From positions 124,001-188,000 of the forward strand of contig NZ_ADEV01000009.1 in NCBI RefSeq assembly GCF_000263635.1: DNA of 64,000 nt, written 5' to 3'. The notes under the pieces were generated by a model. The model searched no databases. It was not told where the DNA came from and was given only the letters and a program-made list of their open reading frames with translations. Source of the DNA: Gardnerella greenwoodii 00703Dmash. GTDB taxonomy: Bacteria; Actinomycetota; Actinomycetes; Actinomycetales; Bifidobacteriaceae. Every line of letters begins with the position of its first letter. Position 1 is the stretch's first letter. The position numbers were made by a program, and so were the translations under genes. Positions 56,180 to 64,000 of this stretch are shown here, in pieces.

Positions 56180-59100
56180 ATGGCTGACGACGTACAATCT
56201 ACCAATCAGACGACTTCTAACGAAGATAGTATGTCTACAATGGTAGATGCCATCAATTCCTTATGGTTAGAAGGCAAAATTACTTCTATTCCAAACTTTG
56301 TAAAGCATAATATTTTCACCGATTTTCCAAGCCTTCCTTCTAATACTCAGGTTGGATGGTTTAGAATTCCTGGAAAATCCTTCTGCATTTCGATTGGATT
56401 AGTTAAAAATGATGGCAAGCTTTTTCGTCAACTTGCTATTGCAGATTCAGAAGGTAGAGTTTACACGGGTGACAAAGTAACTCTTGAAGATACGTTTGAA
56501 CGTCTTCCGCAACTTTCTTTTATTGAGCAATCTTCTTTTACTTTACGAAATTCAACTCGTTTTTACGGAAGCTTAAAAGTACCTAAATCAAATAATATTT
56601 CAAAAAAATTCCGCAATATTTTGCAAAGTTTAAAAAGCTTGCCAAGCCTGTGCTTAAAAAATAAAAACACAGCCAGCACGTCCAAGGCAAGCGCAGCAAT
56701 CACCAACAGCAACAACAATATTTCTATAGTAAATGGCGATATTGTTATGCAAGTTTCTTTAGAAGACGGTTTGCATCAGGTTGCTTCGTGGCTTTGCTGC
56801 ACAATTGGAAAGCATAAAAGGTATACGCTTGAAAGTACTCGCGTAAAATTACCTGATTCTTTGCGTTGTAATCTTACTTACGAGAATGCTATTGCAACAA
56901 CATTTTTCGCAACATTTTTCATACCAGATTTAAATCAAAACTTAATAGGTTTTGGATATTCGCACGTTCTAAGAAGATTGCATACTGAAGCACCTCTTGG
57001 CGCAATAAGAAGAAGCGCTGCAGATATTGCGCACGCAAAAAAAGTCGGATTGCAAGTTTCCGGCTTAGAAAGCTACTATGAGCGAGTTATGAAAGAGGTT
57101 GGAGCATTAGATCCAACTAGAAGCTTAGAAGCTGTTCATGGCGCAGAAAGACTACATTTTAGACAAGCTCAACAAACTTCTGCACATTACTTAATTTGGG
57201 ACGATTCATTAGACCCTTCCTCAGCACTAAAAGTTTTAAGAATTGAAGGAGCACTAAATCGTTTACAAGCAATATACCAGTTCTTACAAGCTAATTCTTT
57301 GCAGGGCGGAAAGAATTTTGAAGGAAACGTTAGCTTAGAGCGCATTGCTGCTATAGATAACGCTATGATTGAAAACCCTGCTTTTAATGCTTGTGAATCT
57401 TTTGATACGCCAAGTTTAGCAAATCCTTTACAAGACGATAGTATTCGTCCTTTGCTTCACTTATGGAATAAGGCTAGAAAATATCAGCAGTCTGCAACAT
57501 TTTTGAAGCAGAACGATGCGGGAGAGTGGCTGTACCGTCAATCTCTTTCTAAGCTTATTAGAAGCTTATACATGCCGTTTAGATTCGACGCAGATTTTCG
57601 CTCTAATCTAAACGATGGCAATGTGGCGATTGCTTTCACTTCTACAGGATCGTCGCTAATGCCTACAAGCAAATACGATACTTTAGAACATAAGTGGCAT
57701 AAGCTAAGCAATGTTGAAAAGTCGCGTATGGCAACATATTACAATCTGCGATTCGGCATTATGCTTGCTACGCTCGCCTTTGGTGCAAGCGAAAAAATAC
57801 AGCATGTTTCAATTAGACTTGATTCTATTGGTTTAGAAGAGATGGTTGCAGCGCAAGATAATGCAATCAGTACGCTACTAAACCGCACTATTCAAGCATT
57901 AGACAATATGAATGTAAATAATGCGCCTTCAAAGGGTGATCCAAAAGACGGTGACGTTCATGGAGACCCTTCACAAATCCAGGATTTGCAACACTTACCG
58001 CTTGCAGAAGTTGTTGAAGGTGCGCAATCTTTAGTTGATTCTAAGACGGAATCTAAAGCAGATTCAAACTCAAATCCTTTAGCTGCTTTTAGCGAGCCTC
58101 CAGAAATACGTACGCTAATGACAGTAACGTTTGAACGCGAAAAATTTATTAAACATATTCGTGCTCACGGTTTGCAAAATCCAATGGAAATATATAAGCA
58201 ATCTAATGCAACAATGAGCATGCGCGAAGACTACACTTTAGGCTCAGTAGAAGCATCATTCGACATGCATGACACTTGCTTCGCGCCTAGAGGAGCGCAA
58301 GAAGAGCCTGAGTTTTCCGACACAATATTTAGCGAAGAACAAGAAGAAATACTTGGAACATCACACGCACAAGGATTATCGATTCAACGAGAAGACCTTT
58401 TGCAGCAAGCTGTTACAGACTTCCACCATATTGCATCTCAGCCAATTCAAACAACAGCAGAAAAAGCTAGAGAAGCAATGAATATTATTGAGCAAATTGC
58501 AGATCCTGAGCTTAGTGAAAAAGCAGACAGTGTAACAAGAGCTCTTATTGATGAAACAGACATACCTGAACTTTCATTCAAAGCTTCGCAAAACATACGA
58601 AACATGCGTATTCGAGCCCAAGAGCAACTTATGGAAGGCGACATTAGCACTGCAATAGAAGAATACGAGAAGAATATTGCTAAATTCGACTCAATGTTTG
58701 CGGTAGAAAATGTTGTTCCACGCTACTTTAACTCATATGCGGAAAGAGTTGTGTACAATCACATATTTGCAACACCAGAAGAGCATACACTACTTATTCC
58801 AGACGGATTGTTCTACGCGCACATGGAGTTAGCAGACTTACTTTCGCAATTGAATAAGCATGAGGCTGCATTAAAGCACTTAAACACGATGGTTGCTTAC
58901 GCTCCAACATACGCACTATCTCACTTAAAACTTGCGGCAGAATTATCTCAAAAAGAAGACTGGTCATCTGTTATAGCAGCATGCTTAAACGCTTTGAGAG
59001 TATCTTTCGACAAAGATGATGCAGCATTCGCATACTATCGACTAGCGTACGCTGCATGGATGCAAGACAGGTTTGCACTTGCTGCAAGCGCGTATCGTAT

Positions 59101-59416
59101 GGCTGATTATTTAGCCCCAGGAAGAATAGAACCATTGCAAATGGAACTAGAAGAACTGCTATCTAGAATGCGCTCGCAGTGTTATAAAGCTCCGGCTAAT
59201 ATGGACGATGTGAAGCAGAATTTTATGAATGACGATATTCCTGTTTGGCCAAATATTGAAGCCAGCCATATTATTGGCAAAGCTGCAAAACTTACGGTTG
59301 ATGAAGGAATGTTTGTTATTGCAAGAACTTTGTGCGTTGCTAATATTCGCATGACTTCAAACGAAGATTTGGAAGGCGCTGTGCAATCTCAATTCTTGCG
59401 TTCACTAAATGCTTAA
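56180..59416 (+). CDS. Large protein with C-terminal tetratricopeptide repeats, 1078 aa
   Basis: MADDVQST at 56180 is chosen over an upstream ATG at 56144; GAAAGAATGGGA precedes it. Most of the chain is of unknown fold, with a low-complexity Ser/Asn/Lys stretch at about residues 165-185 and an acidic linker near 600-650. The last 200 residues contain TPR-like helices (HMELADLLSQLNKHEAALKH, LSHLKLAAELSQKEDWSSVI, YYRLAYAAWMQDRFALAASA). No signal peptide or membrane helix is seen, so it is likely cytoplasmic. It lies before ligA in the same direction. Function unknown. Confidence 0.8.
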   Translation: MADDVQSTNQTTSNEDSMSTMVDAINSLWLEGKITSIPNFVKHNIFTDFPSLPSNTQVGWFRIPGKSFCISIGLVKNDGKLFRQLAIADSEGRVYTGDKVTLEDTFERLPQLSFIEQSSFTLRNSTRFYGSLKVPKSNNISKKFRNILQSLKSLPSLCLKNKNTASTSKASAAITNSNNNISIVNGDIVMQVSLEDGLHQVASWLCCTIGKHKRYTLESTRVKLPDSLRCNLTYENAIATTFFATFFIPDLNQNLIGFGYSHVLRRLHTEAPLGAIRRSAADIAHAKKVGLQVSGLESYYERVMKEVGALDPTRSLEAVHGAERLHFRQAQQTSAHYLIWDDSLDPSSALKVLRIEGALNRLQAIYQFLQANSLQGGKNFEGNVSLERIAAIDNAMIENPAFNACESFDTPSLANPLQDDSIRPLLHLWNKARKYQQSATFLKQNDAGEWLYRQSLSKLIRSLYMPFRFDADFRSNLNDGNVAIAFTSTGSSLMPTSKYDTLEHKWHKLSNVEKSRMATYYNLRFGIMLATLAFGASEKIQHVSIRLDSIGLEEMVAAQDNAISTLLNRTIQALDNMNVNNAPSKGDPKDGDVHGDPSQIQDLQHLPLAEVVEGAQSLVDSKTESKADSNSNPLAAFSEPPEIRTLMTVTFEREKFIKHIRAHGLQNPMEIYKQSNATMSMREDYTLGSVEASFDMHDTCFAPRGAQEEPEFSDTIFSEEQEEILGTSHAQGLSIQREDLLQQAVTDFHHIASQPIQTTAEKAREAMNIIEQIADPELSEKADSVTRALIDETDIPELSFKASQNIRNMRIRAQEQLMEGDISTAIEEYEKNIAKFDSMFAVENVVPRYFNSYAERVVYNHIFATPEEHTLLIPDGLFYAHMELADLLSQLNKHEAALKHLNTMVAYAPTYALSHLKLAAELSQKEDWSSVIAACLNALRVSFDKDDAAFAYYRLAYAAWMQDRFALAASAYRMADYLAPGRIEPLQMELEELLSRMRSQCYKAPANMDDVKQNFMNDDIPVWPNIEASHIIGKAAKLTVDEGMFVIARTLCVANIRMTSNEDLEGAVQSQFLRSLNA

Positions 59417-59459
59417 GATGCTAAATAGCGTAGTAGATTACGCTAAATATTTGGGTTGA

Positions 59460-62243
<2,784 letters not shown>

Positions 62244-62258
62244 GGAATCATAGCATAA

Positions 62259-63392
62259 ATGAACACGAGCGAACTCGAAACACGCGTTTACGATTTGCTG
62301 GGTAGCGTTATTGATCCAGAATTAGGCCGTTCGGTTACAGAACTAAATATGGTAACTGGCGTTAGTGTTATTGAAGCTGAAAATTTAGATGCTTCTAAAC
62401 CAGTTTATAACGTAGAAATAAAGCTTGAACTTACTGTGCCAAACTGCCCATTAGCTGAAATTATTACAGAACGAGTAAAAGAAGCTGTATCTAAATATCC
62501 TCAAGCAACTCTTATACCACATGTTACTTCTAGCGCAATGAGTAAAGATAAGCTAGAAAAACTAGTAGAAGATTTGAAAGCTGAGCGCAGAGAAAATCCT
62601 TTTAATAAAACAGGTACGCGCACGAAAATTTTTGCTATTGCTTCAGGAAAAGGCGGCGTTGGAAAATCTTCTATAACCGCTAATTTAGCAGCAACTTTTG
62701 CAGCTTTAGGATACGATACTGCAGCAATCGACGCGGACGTATACGGTTTTTCTTTACCACGCATGTTCGGAGTAAACTCTCAGCCAACTAATCTTAACGG
62801 CATGCTTATGCCAGTTGTGTCTTGGGGAGTAAAGCTTATTTCAATCGGCATGTTTGCTGGAACTGATCGTGCTATTTTGTGGAGAGGACCGCGTTTACAG
62901 CGTTCGTTAGAACAGTTTCTTTCAGACGTTTGGTGGGGAAGTCCAGATGTTCTTTTGCTTGATTTAGCACCTGGTACAGGAGATATGGCACTTGCTGTGG
63001 CTCAAACTTTACCAAACGTTGAGCTTGTTGTTGTTACAACACCTCAGCCTAGTGCGTCGGACGTTGCGGTTAGGGCAGGTCTTATGGCTTTGCAAATTCC
63101 TGTGAGTGTTCGAGGCGTTGTTGAAAATATGAGTTGGTTTGAAAATAATGGCGAGCGCTTGGAAATATTCGGATCCGGGGGCGGAAAAAGAGTTAGCGAA
63201 CAGCTTTGTGAAGCTCTTCATACTAATGTTCCTCTTTTAGCTCAGCTTCCTCTTGACCCAACTCTTAGAGAAATTGGTGAAGCGGGACGTCCTGCGGTTC
63301 TAAACGAAGACGGAAAGTTAGATAATTCACAGCTTGCTAATACTTTTGTGCAACTTGCTAAATCTTTAATGGAAGAATCTAATCAAAAATAA
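62259..63392 (+). CDS. mrp: Mrp/ApbC-type iron-sulfur carrier ATPase, 377 aa
   Basis: An N-terminal DUF59 (MIP18-like) domain (VYDLLGSVIDPELGRSVTEL) is followed by a ParA/MinD-type P-loop NTPase with deviant Walker A GKGGVGKSSITANLAA, switch I-like AIDADVYGFSLPRMFG, and VLLDLAPGTGDMALAV. Members carry or insert Fe-S clusters. The CxxC pair seen in some Mrp proteins is not visible, so the metal-binding mode is not clear. It starts 15 bases after ligA and is probably cotranscribed. Confidence 0.92.
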   Translation: MNTSELETRVYDLLGSVIDPELGRSVTELNMVTGVSVIEAENLDASKPVYNVEIKLELTVPNCPLAEIITERVKEAVSKYPQATLIPHVTSSAMSKDKLEKLVEDLKAERRENPFNKTGTRTKIFAIASGKGGVGKSSITANLAATFAALGYDTAAIDADVYGFSLPRMFGVNSQPTNLNGMLMPVVSWGVKLISIGMFAGTDRAILWRGPRLQRSLEQFLSDVWWGSPDVLLLDLAPGTGDMALAVAQTLPNVELVVVTTPQPSASDVAVRAGLMALQIPVSVRGVVENMSWFENNGERLEIFGSGGGKRVSEQLCEALHTNVPLLAQLPLDPTLREIGEAGRPAVLNEDGKLDNSQLANTFVQLAKSLMEESNQK

Positions 63393-63433
63393 ATATGGGG
63401 CAACTTGATTTTTCAAGCAACCCCATATTTTTA
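63391..63433. terminator. Bidirectional terminator between mrp and the DUF349 gene
   Basis: aaatatgggg (63391-63400) pairs with ccccatattt (63421-63430), with an inner cttg/caag pair; T-rich flanks occur on both strands. Confidence 0.85.
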
Positions 63434-63451
63434 TTTAATTTATAAAACTAA

Positions 63452-64000
63452 TTACTTAACAGCATTAAGCCACTGTTCTTTAGTCGCTTTTTCAGCTTCC
63501 AACTTAGCTTTACGCTTCTTGTCGGTTTCTTTAGCAATAGCAGCGTTAAGCTCTTCAAGCTGCGCTTCCAATTGCAAAGCAAAGCTGGACTTACGAGCGT
63601 TAGCTTCAGGATCAGCATCTCTCCAAGCAGCCTCTTCAACAGACTTAATCTTCTTATCTACATCATTCAAGCGAGCCTCAATGCGACGCATATCTTCTCG
63701 AGGAACAAATCCAATCGCATCCCACTCTTCTTGAATTTCAGACAAAGCTTTACGAGCCTTCTTAGCAGCTTCCTCATTTTCTACAGGCAGCAACGCTTCT
63801 GCTTTTACGAGCAAAGCTTCCTTCTTCGCGAGATTCTCATGCTCTCCAGCATTCAACTTTTCACGATCAGCCTGTCGAGCATGGTAGAAAGCGTCAGCAG
63901 CCTCACGGAACTTAGCCCACAAAGCATCATCATGCTGACGTCCAGCATTGCCAGCCTTCTTCCAACGATCCATCAAAGCGTTAAACTTAGTAGAAGTTTC
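63452..64000 (-). CDS. DUF349 domain protein, N-terminal part outside window
   Basis: Read on the minus strand the frame is open up to base 64000, so the start lies beyond the window. The 182 visible residues are a charged helical repeat typical of DUF349 (RWKKAGNAGRQHDDALWAKF, ALSEIQEEWDAIGFVPREDM, RIEARLNDVDKKI) ending in a coiled coil (LEELNAAIAKETDKKRKAKL). DUF349 proteins bear several such repeats; their role is not known from sequence. An internal TTG/ATG near 63976 is not a real start because coding sequence continues upstream. Confidence 0.88.
   Translation of the reverse strand, partial: ETSTKFNALMDRWKKAGNAGRQHDDALWAKFREAADAFYHARQADREKLNAGEHENLAKKEALLVKAEALLPVENEEAAKKARKALSEIQEEWDAIGFVPREDMRRIEARLNDVDKKIKSVEEAAWRDADPEANARKSSFALQLEAQLEELNAAIAKETDKKRKAKLEAEKATKEQWLNAVK

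Noticed and set aside
63405-63734. 109-codon plus-strand frame near the end of the window
   Set aside because: It is antisense to the DUF349 coding sequence, which has clear family features.

Overview
The window looks like a chromosomal segment of a low-GC member of the Bifidobacteriaceae, most likely Gardnerella. The core genes have actinobacterial or bifidobacterial character and order (parC, alkaline-phosphatase-family gene, sepH, DUF4193 gene, dut, rel, hup; cold-shock gene, DUF3027 gene, clpC; ligA carrying a family-specific insertion; mrp). Base composition is clearly AT-rich for an actinobacterium. The genus is inferred from gene content and was not tested by a database search.

Region 1-11.8 kb is an array of four LPXTG-type cell-wall surface protein genes with an MFS transporter, an Abi-like gene and a RelB/YafQ-type toxin-antitoxin pair between them. 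Three of the four surface genes share an almost identical signal peptide, a low-complexity Ser/Thr/Asn stalk, and then an uninterrupted run of exactly ten G residues. In all three the G run throws the signal peptide out of frame with the large adhesin body; removing one G or adding two restores one long protein. This is the most striking feature of the window: a set of contingency (phase-variable) adhesin genes, all read here in the OFF state. The start of the first surface gene lies outside the window. A decayed, internally deleted copy of the MFS gene end before the third surface gene shows that the array grew by duplicating an MFS-plus-adhesin unit.

Region 11.8-46.9 kb is mostly housekeeping: a zinc-ribbon/PASTA membrane protein, topoisomerase IV subunit A, the sepH-dut-rel neighbourhood, HU, a flippase-like membrane protein, purB, a tiny WXG protein coupled to a WXG-like/lipase protein (a candidate type VII secretion substrate pair), a six-gene MoxR/DUF58/von Willebrand operon with overlapping stops and starts, ung, a LytR_C protein, groEL behind two CIRCE operators, a WXG100 protein, a TPM protein next to a two-component system, a cold-shock protein, a DUF3027 protein and clpC.

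Region 46.9-55.4 kb is an accessory island. It is bounded by two diverged copies of the 3' end of a large DNA methyltransferase gene (about 200 bp each). Between them lie a small lipoprotein, a GIY-YIG/DUF2075 helicase-like protein, degenerate CRISPR-like repeats, a decayed small gene, a very AT-rich AIPR-type abortive infection gene and a roughly 490 bp insertion-sequence relic with terminal inverted repeats. An HTH protein gene and a pair of palindromic direct repeats follow. The island ends at a tRNA cluster (Gly-Cys-Val-Val-Gly).

Region 55.4-64 kb holds the five tRNAs, a 10-bp tandem repeat, a large TPR protein, ligA, mrp and the 3' part of a DUF349 gene that leaves the window.
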